A stretch of 64,000 bases of DNA from the NCBI RefSeq assembly GCF_007845645.1, contig NZ_VCQV01000001.1:186001-250000 (forward strand), read 5' to 3'. Below, piece by piece: positions 52,569 to 61,702 of this stretch (the first letter of the stretch is position 1; each line of letters starts with the position of its first letter). The DNA comes from Leekyejoonella antrihumi (GTDB lineage Bacteria; Actinomycetota; Actinomycetes; Actinomycetales; Dermatophilaceae). The position numbers and the translations under genes were made by a program. The notes beneath the pieces are model-generated. The model was given only the letters and a program-made list of their open reading frames with translations. It did no database searches and was not told the origin of the DNA.

Positions 52569-53564
52569 ATGGCAGACGCGGTGGTGGCCGAAGGACTGGT
52601 CAAGACGTATGGCGAGGTGCGCGCCCTCGACGGGCTAGACCTGCGCGTGCCCGAAGGCACGGTGCTTGCGGTGCTCGGCCCGAACGGGGCCGGCAAGACC
52701 ACAGCCGTCAAGATCCTCACCACCTTGATCCGCCCCGACTCGGGGACCGCGAGCGTGGCAGGGGTCGACGTGATCGCCTCCCCGCGAGCGGTGCGCAGGA
52801 CAATTGGCGTGTCCGGACAGTATGCCGCCGTCGACGAATACCTCACCGGTTACGAGAATCTCGACATGGTGGGTCGCCTCTACCACCTGGGCGCGAAGCA
52901 GGCACGGCAGCGAGCACGAGACCTGTTGGAGCAGTTCGACCTCGCCGACGCGGCAAACCGGATGGCCAAGACCTACTCCGGTGGCATGCGACGCCGCCTC
53001 GACCTTGCCGGTGCGCTGGTGGCCCATCCGCCGGTGCTCTTCCTCGATGAGCCCACCACCGGGCTCGACCCGCGCAGCCGCACCGGCATGTGGCAGGTAA
53101 TTCGCGATCTGGTCGCCGACGGCACCTCGCTCCTGCTCACCACGCAGTATCTCGAAGAGGCGGATCGGCTCGCCGACAACATCGTGGTCATCGACCATGG
53201 CAGGCTCATCGCCGAAGGCACCGCCGACCAGCTCAAGAGCCAGGTGGGCGGTGAGCGTCTGGAGATCACCGTCAGCGACGGCACCCAGCTCCGTCGTGCG
53301 GAGGAGCTGCTGACGCCATTGGCGGTGGGGGCCGTGGTGCGCGAAGACGATCGTCGCGGCCTACTGGTGCCTGTCGACGGTGGAGCGTCGCAGCTCGCCG
53401 ACGCGTTGCGTCGGCTCGATGCGGAGTCGATCGCCGTCGACGACGTCGGCCTGCGACGACCGACCCTCGATGATGTATTCCTCACCCTCACCGGCCACGC
53501 GGCCGAGGACAAGGACGCGCCGACCACCGGCCACGCCGCCGCGAAGCAGGAGAGCGCACCATGA
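52569..53564 (+). CDS. ABC exporter ATPase, DrrA type
   Basis: 331 residues from ATG 52569. Walker A GPNGAGKTT, Q loop, signature TYSGGMRRRLDLAGALVA, Walker B PVLFLDEPTTGLDP and the C-terminal DrrA-type extension (about 225-315). It energises the permease encoded next (ATGA overlap), typically exporting hydrophobic drugs or lipids. There is no antibiotic cluster around. Confidence 0.93.
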   Translation: MADAVVAEGLVKTYGEVRALDGLDLRVPEGTVLAVLGPNGAGKTTAVKILTTLIRPDSGTASVAGVDVIASPRAVRRTIGVSGQYAAVDEYLTGYENLDMVGRLYHLGAKQARQRARDLLEQFDLADAANRMAKTYSGGMRRRLDLAGALVAHPPVLFLDEPTTGLDPRSRTGMWQVIRDLVADGTSLLLTTQYLEEADRLADNIVVIDHGRLIAEGTADQLKSQVGGERLEITVSDGTQLRRAEELLTPLAVGAVVREDDRRGLLVPVDGGASQLADALRRLDAESIAVDDVGLRRPTLDDVFLTLTGHAAEDKDAPTTGHAAAKQESAP

Positions 53565-54382
53565 GCCTGTTCACCCCCCTTGCCGACAGCCTCGTCGTCG
53601 CCAGGCGCAACCTGATCAAGGTCAAGCGGGTCCCGGACCTGCTGGTCTTCACCACGCTCTCACCGATCATGTTCGTGCTGCTCTTTGCGTTCGTATTCGG
53701 CGGCGCCATTGGGGGATCCGTGACGCCGGGCGGCAACGCCAGCGCCTACCGGGAGTTCCTCATCGCCGGAATCTTCGCCCAGACCGTCGTATTCGGCTCC
53801 ACCATCACCGGGGCCGGGATCGCCGAAGATGTCCAGAAGGGCATCGTCGACCGCTTCCGCACGCTGCCGATGTCGCCCTCGGCGGTGCTGGCGGGTCGGA
53901 CCCTGTCCGATGTGATGAACAACGTCATCGTGCTGGTCGTGATGTCGGTGACCGGACTCATCGTGGGCTGGCGGATCCGCGAAGGGTTCCTGCACGCCGT
54001 GCTCGGCTACCTGCTGCTGCTGGTCTTCGCCTACGCCATCAGCTGGATCATGGCCTGGATCGGACTGATCGTGCCCAGCCCAGAGGTGGTCAACAATGCC
54101 TCGTTCGTTGTGATCTTCCCGATGACGTTCATCGCGAACACCTTTGTGCCACTGACGAGTCTGCCCGGGCCGTTGCGTTTCGTCGCCGAGTGGAATCCCA
54201 TCTCGACGGTCACGCAGGCCGCCCGGGAGCTCTTCGGCAACATCCCGGCCGGCGGAGGCCTGCAGACACCTTCGTGGGCGCTGCAGAATCCCGAGCTCTA
54301 CACCTTGCTCTGGTCCGCCGTGATCCTCGCGATCTTCATCCCGCTCGCCAACGCGCAGTACAAGCGCTCCACCAGCCGCTGA
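53561..54382 (+). CDS. ABC-2 exporter permease, DrrB type
   Basis: 273 residues from ATG 53561, overlapping the ATPase stop by four bases. Six hydrophobic segments; the conserved EFLIAGIFAQTVVFGSTITG, FRTLPMSPSAVLAGRTLSD and SSFVVIFPMTFIANTF-like stretch (as NASFVVIFPMTFIANTFVPL) are visible. It converges on the DUF488 gene. Confidence 0.92.
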   Translation: MSLFTPLADSLVVARRNLIKVKRVPDLLVFTTLSPIMFVLLFAFVFGGAIGGSVTPGGNASAYREFLIAGIFAQTVVFGSTITGAGIAEDVQKGIVDRFRTLPMSPSAVLAGRTLSDVMNNVIVLVVMSVTGLIVGWRIREGFLHAVLGYLLLLVFAYAISWIMAWIGLIVPSPEVVNNASFVVIFPMTFIANTFVPLTSLPGPLRFVAEWNPISTVTQAARELFGNIPAGGGLQTPSWALQNPELYTLLWSAVILAIFIPLANAQYKRSTSR

Positions 54383-54447
54383 CCGGCGACCTCACCGGGC
54401 GAGGAGCCACGATCGTCGTCAGTAGGCTCACTTCGTGGTGCACAGCT

Positions 54448-54996
54448 TCAGCCACGACAGCGCTGGGCCGGATAGATCAGCTGCCCAGCCGCGCCGCTGG
54501 TAGGCATCGCACCCCACTGACCCAACCGATGGATACGGACCTCGGCAGCGCCGACGATGTGCCGCACGGTCCACCCGCGAGCGGTGAGCGTGTTGGAGAT
54601 CAGCAGCCGGTGGCATCGCCACGGCACCGGCTCAGCGCACATCACGACAGCGCGATGATCGGTCGCGAGCTCCGCCAGCTTGCCGATCCCTGCCTCGTAC
54701 GCCGGCGTCAACGTGTAGTCGGCGTAGTTCTTGAAGCTCGCATTCCGCCATCCACCGTTGAGGTGCGCTTCGACGTCCTGCTTGCGGCGCCGACCACCCA
54801 GATCTGGCAGGTGGACATACCTGATCCCCGCCCGGTCCAGCCATTCGGGCATCACGTCACGCCCGAACTGCGGGCTGCGACGGGACCCGGGATGCGCCCG
54901 AACGTCGACGAGCACCTCAAGGTGCTCGGCATCCAGCAGCCCGATGAAGCTCTCCTGCGAGCAGGTCCAGTGCCCGATGGTCCAGATGTCACCCAT
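54448..54996 (-). CDS. DUF488 family protein
   Basis: 182 residues from ATG 54996. The DUF488 pattern is clear: WTIGHWTCSQESFIGLLD, LVDVRAHPGSRRSPQFGRD, YVHLPDLGGRRR and VVMCAEPVPWRCHRLLISN. The function is not known. Two conserved Cys (MCAEPVPWRCH) could bind metal. Confidence 0.9.
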   Translation of the reverse strand: MGDIWTIGHWTCSQESFIGLLDAEHLEVLVDVRAHPGSRRSPQFGRDVMPEWLDRAGIRYVHLPDLGGRRRKQDVEAHLNGGWRNASFKNYADYTLTPAYEAGIGKLAELATDHRAVVMCAEPVPWRCHRLLISNTLTARGWTVRHIVGAAEVRIHRLGQWGAMPTSGAAGQLIYPAQRCRG

Positions 54997-55023
54997 CCGT
55001 CCAGTCTCTGCGACGGGCGTCCG

Positions 55024-56562
55024 TCACGTCTTCCGGGGGCCGGCCGGCGTCTCGTCGGAGTGGAGACGGCGAGGGTGGAGTGTGGCCCACACAAGGACGG
55101 TCGTGACGAGTAGCAGGATCGCGGTCAGCGCTGCCGCCAGGTGAAGACCGTCTACGAACGCCTGATGTGCCGACCCCAGCAGCTGATCCGCGCGAGCGCC
55201 CAGCACTCGAGCAACCTCCGCGGCACCGCCGATGCTGGCCTGCGCGGTCTGTGCCTGCGCTCCGCTCAGTCCGCTTGTCTCCAGCCCATGGCGGTAGACC
55301 GCCATGCCGGCGCTGCCGAGCAGCGCGACTCCCGTGGCGGCACCGAACTCCATGGCCGTCTCGGAGAGCGCCGACGCCGATGCGGCCCGCGCCGGGTTCA
55401 CCGCCTCGACCACCACGCTGGAGGTCACGGTGAGTGCCGTTCCCGTGCCGAGCCCCATCAGCATGAAGCCGACGAGGTAGACCACCGCCCCGCCCCCCGT
55501 GCCGACGGCGATCAGCATCGCCGCCCCGACCCCGGCGACCGTCAGCGGCACCGCGAGCGCGAGCCTTGGGCCCCATCGGCGAGCGAGCGGCGCCGACAGG
55601 AGCGATCCGATCATGCTTGCCAGCGTGCCGGGCAGCATCAGCAGGCCGGCCGGCAGCGGAGAGAATCCGAGCACGAGCTGGAGATACTGCGCACCGAAGA
55701 ACAGCACGCCGGCGAGGGCCAGCACGGACAGCAGGTTGGTCGCGATCGCCGTCGCGAAGACCGGCCTATGGAAGAGCTGTAGATCGAGCAGGGGGTCGGG
55801 CGATGAGTTCTGCCGCCGCACAAACGCCCAACCGGCCAGCACCCCGACGACCGCGACAACCACCAGCGGCCAGGAGATCCCATGGACGGCCGCCTCCTTG
55901 ATCGCGAAGACCACGGGTATGACGGCGGCCATCGACAGGCCGGCGCTGATCAGGTCGAATCGTGCCGGGTTGGGGTCACGGGACTCGCGGATCACCTTCG
56001 GCGCCAAGGCGACCAGCACGATCATGATGGGGACGTTGATCAAGAACACCGATCCCCACCAGAAGTGCTCCAGCAGCCAGCCGCCGAGGACGGGTCCGGC
56101 CGCGGACCCACCTCCCCACATGGCGCCCCATACGCCGATGGCCGTTCCCCGCTGCCGCGCGTCCTGGAAGTTCGACCGGATCAGGCCCAGCGTCGAGGGC
56201 ATCAGGGTGGCACCGGTGACGCCCTGCAGGATGCGCGCGCCGATCAGCACCAGCGGGTCGGTGGAGAACGCGGCGAGTACCGATGCCAGGCCGAATCCGG
56301 CGGCGCCCATCATCAGCAGTCGCCTCCGGCCGATCCGGTCGCCAACGCTTCCCATCGTGACGAGCAGGCCGGAGATGACGAAGGAGTAGACGTCGACGAT
56401 CCACAGCAGTTGCGTGCCCGAGGGACGCAGGCTCTCGCTGATGAACGGCAGCGCGATGTCCAGCACCGTCGAGTCGACGGCAATCAGCAGCACTGCCAGG
56501 CAGAGGAGGGCAAGCCCTAGCCACTCACGGGTGCCCGCACGGCTCGGCGCGGGATCGTTCAC
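55024..56562 (-). CDS. DHA2-type MFS drug exporter
   Basis: 512 residues from GTG 56562 (a TTG at 56568 adds two residues). About 14 hydrophobic helices with motif A-like GDRIGRRRLLMMGA and motif C-like ILQGVTGATLMPSTLGLI; DSTVLDIALPFI near the start is typical of EmrB/QacA proteins. No local regulator is present. Confidence 0.92.
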   Translation of the reverse strand: MNDPAPSRAGTREWLGLALLCLAVLLIAVDSTVLDIALPFISESLRPSGTQLLWIVDVYSFVISGLLVTMGSVGDRIGRRRLLMMGAAGFGLASVLAAFSTDPLVLIGARILQGVTGATLMPSTLGLIRSNFQDARQRGTAIGVWGAMWGGGSAAGPVLGGWLLEHFWWGSVFLINVPIMIVLVALAPKVIRESRDPNPARFDLISAGLSMAAVIPVVFAIKEAAVHGISWPLVVVAVVGVLAGWAFVRRQNSSPDPLLDLQLFHRPVFATAIATNLLSVLALAGVLFFGAQYLQLVLGFSPLPAGLLMLPGTLASMIGSLLSAPLARRWGPRLALAVPLTVAGVGAAMLIAVGTGGGAVVYLVGFMLMGLGTGTALTVTSSVVVEAVNPARAASASALSETAMEFGAATGVALLGSAGMAVYRHGLETSGLSGAQAQTAQASIGGAAEVARVLGARADQLLGSAHQAFVDGLHLAAALTAILLLVTTVLVWATLHPRRLHSDETPAGPRKT

Positions 56563-56627
56563 CAGCAAACTTCACCACACGCCGCGCTGCTCTGCCTTGT
56601 CGGGTTGCGTGCGGTGCACCCTGGCTC

Positions 56628-57650
56628 TCAGCGCTGGGCCTGGAGGAACTTCAACAGCGCGTCGTGTGCTTTGACCTCGCCCTGCTTGTTGCCGGTGAGA
56701 GTTCCGCCCGCTGCGTTGCTGTAGAAGGACGCGGTGGCGCTGTAGTAGGCCTCCATACTTCCGGCGTAGTGCCCGGCGTTCGGCAGCTTGAGCGCGGTCA
56801 CCGGATACCGAAAGTGATGAGCCTGCTGCCGAGCCTGGATCGCCGTGGTGTAGGCGCACGAGGGCCAGACGGCATCCATCTTCCCGCAGACCAGGAGCAG
56901 CGGGCCGTGGATCTTCTCCACCGGAATCACTGCACTCTGAGCAGTAGGCGGATCGGGGTCGCCCCACTCACCGCTCGACGCGTGGGCCAGGGGCTTGCCG
57001 TGCCAGGTCCACGCTGAAGCACCGCTGGGCGGGAAGCTCAGGTTGACGACCGAGCTCGGCACCCCGGCGATGACACCATTCACCAGTTGCGGATAGTCCG
57101 GGTCGTGCTGCGCGGCGGCAGGAACAGGTCCGCATACACCCCGTCCTTGCCCGGCCGCAGCGACTTTCGCGTCACGCCCTTCGCCATCGGCAGGCGACGG
57201 GCGACCGCGGTCGCCACCGTGTGCCCATCGACGGTCGCCGCGAGGGTGACGGTGAACGGCTTCATCTTGGAGATCGAACTGAAGAACTCCGCATCGGACC
57301 CCTTGGCCGGCTTCATGAACTCGAAGAGTCCCATCGGATTGGCCCCCGTATAACTGCCGCTCGTGGACTTCATCCCCCAGAGAGACCATCCCGTCCGAGG
57401 GCGCCCGGAACGTGGCCGAGCCCTTCCAGTGCACGCCCCCTGTGTCGGTGGCACTCGACGTCACCGTGACCTTCGACCCCGCGGAAAGCCCCGTGATGGT
57501 CGTCGACACGGGCACATCGGCCACCGCTACCGCCGGCGAAACACGCATCGTGGCACGCACATCCGTCGAGGAGTCCGAGCAACCGGCCACACCCGCTACC
57601 GCGATGAAGACGGCAACCGCCCCTCCAAGCACCCTGTTGAGACCTCCCAC
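56628..57650 (-). pseudogene. Decayed BAAT-type acyl-CoA thioesterase/hydrolase lipoprotein
   Basis: Starts at GTG 57650 with a lipoprotein signal (AVAGVAGC). Two faults are seen. Around 57385 a (TC) run lost two bases; the correct frame continues as SLWGMKSTSGSYTGANPMGL and runs to FLPPRS. At about 57105 it jumps back to the first frame at HDPDYPQLVNGVIAGVPSS. In intact relatives the segment with the nucleophile GxSxG lies between these two, and it is missing here, so an internal deletion removed the active site. The rest (GKMDAVWPSCAYTT and PNAGHYAGSME) has the acid and His. It is a pseudogene. Confidence 0.82.
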
Positions 57651-57742
57651 GAGGCGCAACGATAGCGCTCATCTGTCGGCGGGTGGCGCCGCCGACGTTG
57701 GTCAACGACCAGCCACTTTCCTAAGTGAGGGTGCATCCTGGT

Positions 57743-58138
57743 GTGGTGACAGAACGCAACGTCCTTGGTGGCGAGCTTCAGCTATGCGGCACGGATCCAC
57801 TCACCGGCTTCTACCGCGACGGCTGTTGCAACACCGGCCCAGAGGACCGCGGCAGCCATACGATCTGCGCGGTCGTGACCGCCGAGTTCCTCGCGCACCA
57901 GCGCGGTATCGGCAACGACTTGTCCACGCCCATGCCGGCCTACGGCTTCCCCGGTCTGACACCGGGTGACCGGTGGTGCGTGACCGCCACGAACTGGGCG
58001 CGCGCCTACCGCGACGGCGTGGCGGCACCCGTCGTGCTGGCCTCTACTCATGAGGCGGTGCTCACGATCGTCCCGCTGGAGGCACTGCGGAAACACGCCG
58101 TCGACGTCCCCGACGACCCCGGCTCACTTCTGCTGTAA
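57743..58138 (+). CDS. DUF2237 family protein
   Basis: 131 residues from GTG 57743 (GTG at 57725 is an alternative; GAGGG lies between). The DUF2237 signature is very clear: GTDPLTGFYRDGCCNTGPED, TAEFLAHQRGIGNDLSTPMP, GFPGLTPGDRWCVTATNWA. Several conserved Cys, including the pair in DGCCNT, may bind metal. The function is not known. Confidence 0.9.
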   Translation: MVTERNVLGGELQLCGTDPLTGFYRDGCCNTGPEDRGSHTICAVVTAEFLAHQRGIGNDLSTPMPAYGFPGLTPGDRWCVTATNWARAYRDGVAAPVVLASTHEAVLTIVPLEALRKHAVDVPDDPGSLLL

Positions 58139-58192
58139 GCGCTGAATACGCCCTGCCCTTCTCCGGTCCAAGGTGGCACCGACCGTTGATTC

Positions 58193-58209
58193 AGGACAGT
58201 CTGTGTCCT
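58193..58209. promoter_or_regulatory. Perfect palindrome AGGACA-N5-TGTCCT upstream of the second DinB gene
   Basis: Perfect 6-base arms with a GTCTG spacer, ending 43 bases upstream of the DinB start. The same element, with one mismatch, is found at 14150-14166 beside the WYL regulator and first DinB gene, so one regulator probably controls both. Confidence 0.7.
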
Positions 58210-58252
58210 CTTCTGGTGGTCGACTGAGGGCACCACCGAGAAAGGACTTCCC

Positions 58253-58828
58253 ATGACCACCACCACAAAGCCTGCTATGACGTCGGAAAAGGTCTCGCTG
58301 CTCGCGACCCTGGCCGATCGGCGCCAGTTCCTCATCCTGACCAGCCGTGATTTAACCGAGGAGCAGGCCCGAAGCAAGCCAACCGCCAGCGAGCTGTGCA
58401 TCGGCGGGATCATCAAGCACGTGGCGTCCGCAGAAGATACCTGGGCCCGATTCATCACTGATGGCACCGCGGCCTTCGGCGATGCCGACTGGACCTCGGT
58501 GGACTTCGCCAGCATCGACGTCGCCGATCCCAGCACCGTGCCAGACTTCGTGCTCGAGCGGATGGACCAGTTCGTGATGCACGAGGACGAGACCCTGGCC
58601 CACGTCGTGCATCGCTATGCGGAGGCTGCCCGGCGCACCGAAGCCGTTGTTGCCGGGCTGGACTCGCTCGACGTGCGGCACGACCTCCCACCGGCACCCT
58701 GGAACGAGCCCGGTGCAACCAGGTCAGCCCGTGATGTCCTGCTGCACCTGATCGGCGAGACCGCCCAGCACGCCGGCCATGCCGACATCATCCGCGAAAC
58801 CATCGACGGCCAGAAGTCGATGGGCTGA
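58253..58828 (+). CDS. DinB family (DUF664-like) protein, second copy
   Basis: 191 residues from ATG 58253, with AAAGGA upstream. DinB/YfiT metal ligands: the His in SELCIGGIIKHVASAE and the C-terminal His pair in LLHLIGETAQHAGHADIIRE. It shares layout and final motif with the DinB gene at 14211, and its promoter has the same operator. The substrate is unknown. Confidence 0.88.
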   Translation: MTTTTKPAMTSEKVSLLATLADRRQFLILTSRDLTEEQARSKPTASELCIGGIIKHVASAEDTWARFITDGTAAFGDADWTSVDFASIDVADPSTVPDFVLERMDQFVMHEDETLAHVVHRYAEAARRTEAVVAGLDSLDVRHDLPPAPWNEPGATRSARDVLLHLIGETAQHAGHADIIRETIDGQKSMG

Positions 58829-58872
58829 AACTCGCTCGCTTGATTCGTCCGCTCGTTGCTAGCGTCGCCCAC

Positions 58873-59499
58873 ATGTCCGTCGAACTTCCGCTCCACGCCC
58901 TCGATGTCCGCAACACCGTGCAGGACGTCATCGATCACATCTCCCAGATCCCCGACGACGGGTGGTCCATCCCGGCCGCCCGGCTGGACTGGTCGTGCCG
59001 CGAGACCATCTCGCACGTCCTCGACGACCTGGGCGGGTATGCCATGCAGCTCTCGGGCGAGCGTGGACACGGCACGGCATACACCCCGCTCGAGGAGCCC
59101 AAGCTGCCGCGACCGGACGGGCCGACGTTTCTCTTCTGGCCGGAAGAGGGCGGCGGGACTCGTGCGATCTGCGAGTGCCTGGATGCCGTCGGCGGCCTGC
59201 TCGTGGCGGTCGTGGCGACCGCACCGGCGGATCGGATCGGATGGCATCCCTACGGCGACCCGGACGCCACCGGGCTGGCCGCCATGGGCATCGCGGAGGC
59301 CGCTCTGCACGCGTTCGACGTCCTACTGGCGCACCGGATCGCCTACCGCCTCGACCTCGGCATCGCAGCTCGGGTGCTAGACCGGATCTTCTCCGACGCC
59401 AGCCGGTCTGATGATCCGTGGCACGACCTGCTCGCTGCAACGGGCCGCACGGCCGAGACCCGCGGCATCGACTGGCGCTGGGACTCGTCGGTGCGCTGA
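58873..59499 (+). CDS. Maleylpyruvate isomerase-family (mycothiol-dependent) protein
   Basis: 208 residues from ATG 58873. MDMPI/DinB-like N-terminal domain with DDGWSIPAARLDWSCRETIS, HVLDDLGGYAMQL (second-helix His), and a C-terminal EAALHAFDVLLAH containing the third His. Mycothiol-dependent isomerases or transferases are the usual role. It is 44 bases after the DinB gene, so the two may be co-transcribed. Confidence 0.82.
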   Translation: MSVELPLHALDVRNTVQDVIDHISQIPDDGWSIPAARLDWSCRETISHVLDDLGGYAMQLSGERGHGTAYTPLEEPKLPRPDGPTFLFWPEEGGGTRAICECLDAVGGLLVAVVATAPADRIGWHPYGDPDATGLAAMGIAEAALHAFDVLLAHRIAYRLDLGIAARVLDRIFSDASRSDDPWHDLLAATGRTAETRGIDWRWDSSVR

Positions 59500-59505
59500 C
59501 CGCCC

Positions 59506-59553
59506 GAAGTGCAGTGGATCCGTTGGCAATTACCAACGAATCCACTGCACTTC
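59506..59553. terminator. 20-bp near-perfect inverted repeat between convergent genes
   Basis: GAAGTGCAGTGGAT at 59506-59519 and CGTTGG at 59521-59526 pair with CCAACG at 59533-59538 and ATCCACTGCACTTC at 59540-59553, with one mismatch and a 6-base loop. It is likely a bidirectional terminator for the MDMPI-like and carbonic anhydrase genes. Confidence 0.75.
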
Positions 59554-59563
59554 AGCGTGGTGG

Positions 59564-60085
59564 TTACTCGACAGGGCGAGCGTCGCGAGCGTGCTGCTGC
59601 GTGAGATCGACGTAGACGTCCGCATTGAGGGTGATCCCTGCCCGCTCCTCGGCGGACAGCTCACGCCGCACCTTCCCCGGCACTCCCGCCACCAGCGAGC
59701 CCGGTGGGATCTGGGCTCCCTCTGGCACAAGCGCATTCGCCGCGATCAGGCTGCCGGCGCCAATGTGTGCGCCATTGAGCACGGTTGCGCCCATGCCCAC
59801 CAGCACGTTGTCTTCGACGGTACAGCCGTGCAACACCGCGTTGTGTCCCACTGACACGCCTTTGCCGAGAGTCAGTGAGAACCCGGGATCCGTGTGCAGC
59901 GCAACGCCATCCTGCAGGTTGGACCGGTCGCCGATCGTGATGGTCTCCATGTCCGCCCGCAACACCGCGCCGTAGAAGACGCCCACCTGCTCACCAAGGC
60001 GCACGCTGCCGACCACGGTCGCGCTGTCCGCAACCCACGCGGTGGATGCGACATCGGGCACTCGCTGCCCCAGCTGCAAGATCAT
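59564..60085 (-). CDS. Gamma carbonic anhydrase family (hexapeptide-repeat) protein
   Basis: 173 residues from ATG 60085, with AAGGAG upstream. Left-handed beta helix: VASTAWVADSATVVGSVRLG, VFYGAVLRADMETITIGDRS, VALHTDPGF (metal His) and SVGHNAVLHGCTVEDN with two further metal His. The three His give a zinc/metal site, so a carbonic anhydrase-type or related function is likely. It is divergent from the broken SDR gene. Confidence 0.9.
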   Translation of the reverse strand: MILQLGQRVPDVASTAWVADSATVVGSVRLGEQVGVFYGAVLRADMETITIGDRSNLQDGVALHTDPGFSLTLGKGVSVGHNAVLHGCTVEDNVLVGMGATVLNGAHIGAGSLIAANALVPEGAQIPPGSLVAGVPGKVRRELSAEERAGITLNADVYVDLTQQHARDARPVE

Positions 60086-60208
60086 CGGACGCTCCTTCAT
60101 CGGGACGGTATGCCGTGTCGAGCCTAACGGGATGACCGTCGTCTCGTGGCTTGGCGCCACTGGCAGACTAGGAACCAGACATCTGTCGGACCGAAAAGGT
60201 GATGCGCT

Positions 60209-60954
60209 GTGTCAGACGACTGTGTAGGCACGGCGCTGGTGACCGGTGGCAGTCGCGGCATCGGCGCCGCATCCGCAATCGCCCTCGCACGCTGCGGATG
60301 GGATGTGGCAATCACCTTTCGCGACCAGCTCGATTCGGCCGAACAGGTCGCGGCCGCCTGCCGCGCGCTGGGGCGGCGAGCGATCAGCATACGAGCGGAT
60401 GTGGCGCGCCCGGCCGACATCGTGACCATGTTCGACGAAGCACAGTCGCAGCTCGGCGCGGTTTCGGCGCTCGTCAACAACGCCGGGGTGGTGTCCCCGG
60501 CAGCACGAGTGGACGAGTATGACGCGGCACGGCTGGACCGGGTGCTCACGATCAACGTGCGGGGCGTGTTCCTTGCTGCGGCTGAGGCGGTGCGCCGCAT
60601 CAACCGCCCATGGCGGCGCGGGAGGCGTCATCGTCAATGTGTCGTCACGGGCAGCGGTGCTCGGGGGGCGCGGGCGAGTACGTCGACTACGCCGCGAGCA
60701 AGGCCGCTATCGACGCACTGACGGTGGGGCTGGCTGCAGAAGTGGCCACCGAGGGGATCCGCGTCGTCGGCGTCCGACCGGGCCTGATCCACACCGACAT
60801 TCATGCGCCCGGCCGGCTCGAACGCCTCGGCAGCACACCACCGCTCGGACGGCCCGGCACTCCTGAGGAGGTTGCCGACGCCATTGCGTGGCTCGCGTCC
60901 GCCGAAGCCTCCTACATCACCGGAACCAGTCTCGACATCGGTGGCGGGCGCTGA
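60209..60954 (+). pseudogene. SDR family oxidoreductase with two frameshifts
   Basis: Starts at GTG 60209; VTGGSRGIGAA and LVNNAGVVSPA are in the first frame up to AVRRI (about 60600). The second frame continues with STAHGGAGGVIVNVSSRAAV, up to about 60665. The third frame carries on from GEYVDYAASKAAIDALTVG to GTSLDIGGGR at 60954. Each step is a gain of one base or loss of two. The second lies in a run of six G. All catalytic residues (Ser in VSS, YAASK) exist but in different frames. The gene is either a pseudogene or a product of base-calling errors in G runs. Confidence 0.82.
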
Positions 60955-60985
60955 GGTCATTGGATCTGCGCAAGGGTGGACCCTG

Positions 60986-61048
60986 GGGTGCAATTCGTGA
61001 CCTCTCGGGTGCAATTTATGACTTCTCGGGTGCAATTCGTGACCTCTC
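60986..61048 (+). repeat. Three copies of a 21-bp tandem repeat
   Basis: Unit GGGTGCAATTCGTGACCTC+TC at 60986-61006, 61007-61027 and 61028-61048. The outer copies are identical; the middle differs in three positions. It lies in the 182-base gap between the broken SDR and the first alkyltransferase gene. It is AT-rich compared with its surroundings and not coding in a plausible frame. Confidence 0.9.
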
Positions 61049-61136
61049 GGGGAGGAGCCTGTTGGTCGGACCTCACGTTTTGGGTCTGCCGCGCGTCTAC
61101 TGCATGAGAACCTGACATCACCGGAAAGGACCACCC

Positions 61137-61685
61137 GTGACCGCGCCACACCGCACCGCACCGACCAGCCGCACGACCGCCCGACACTGCGTCATCGACG
61201 GCGCCCTCGGCGAGCTCACCGTCGTCGCTGACCACGACTCCCTGATCGGTATCTACTTCCCCCAGCACTGGACGAACCCGTCGACCGACGACTTCGGCCC
61301 ACGAGTGGACGCGTCCAGCGACCCACTGCTGGACCGAGCGGGTCGCCAATTGGACGAGTACCTCACCGGTGGGCGCACAGCATTCGACCTGCCGATCGAC
61401 CCACACGGCGATGCCTTCCAGCACCAGGTGTGGAAGCTGCTGATGGAGATCCCCTACGGCGCGACGACCACCTACGGCGCGCTCGCCGAGCGGCTGGGCA
61501 ACAAGGCGCTCGCCCAGCGAGTCGGCCAGTGCGTCGGCCACAACCCGTTGTCGGTGGTCATCCCCTGCCACCGCGTCGTGGGCAGCGACGGCAGTCTCAC
61601 CGGGTACGCGGGCGGGCTGGACCGCAAGCGCTTCCTGCTCGGCCTCGAGGAGCCCGACGAGGCGCGAGCCGCCAGGCTCTTCTAG
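61137..61685 (+). CDS. ogt: Methylated-DNA-[protein]-cysteine S-methyltransferase
   Basis: 182 residues from GTG 61137, with AAAGGA upstream. The N-terminal domain (about 15-95) and the alkyl-accepting Cys in VIPCHRVVGSDGS, followed by TGYAGGLDRKRFLL. It removes alkyl groups from O6-guanine. It is followed by a sigma factor and a second alkyltransferase gene. Confidence 0.95.
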   Translation: MTAPHRTAPTSRTTARHCVIDGALGELTVVADHDSLIGIYFPQHWTNPSTDDFGPRVDASSDPLLDRAGRQLDEYLTGGRTAFDLPIDPHGDAFQHQVWKLLMEIPYGATTTYGALAERLGNKALAQRVGQCVGHNPLSVVIPCHRVVGSDGSLTGYAGGLDRKRFLLGLEEPDEARAARLF

Positions 61686-61702
61686 GACCTGCTGACCACT
61701 CG

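Noticed and set aside
52569-54382. DrrAB-type exporter as a sign of an antibiotic gene cluster
   Set aside because: No biosynthetic genes are nearby.
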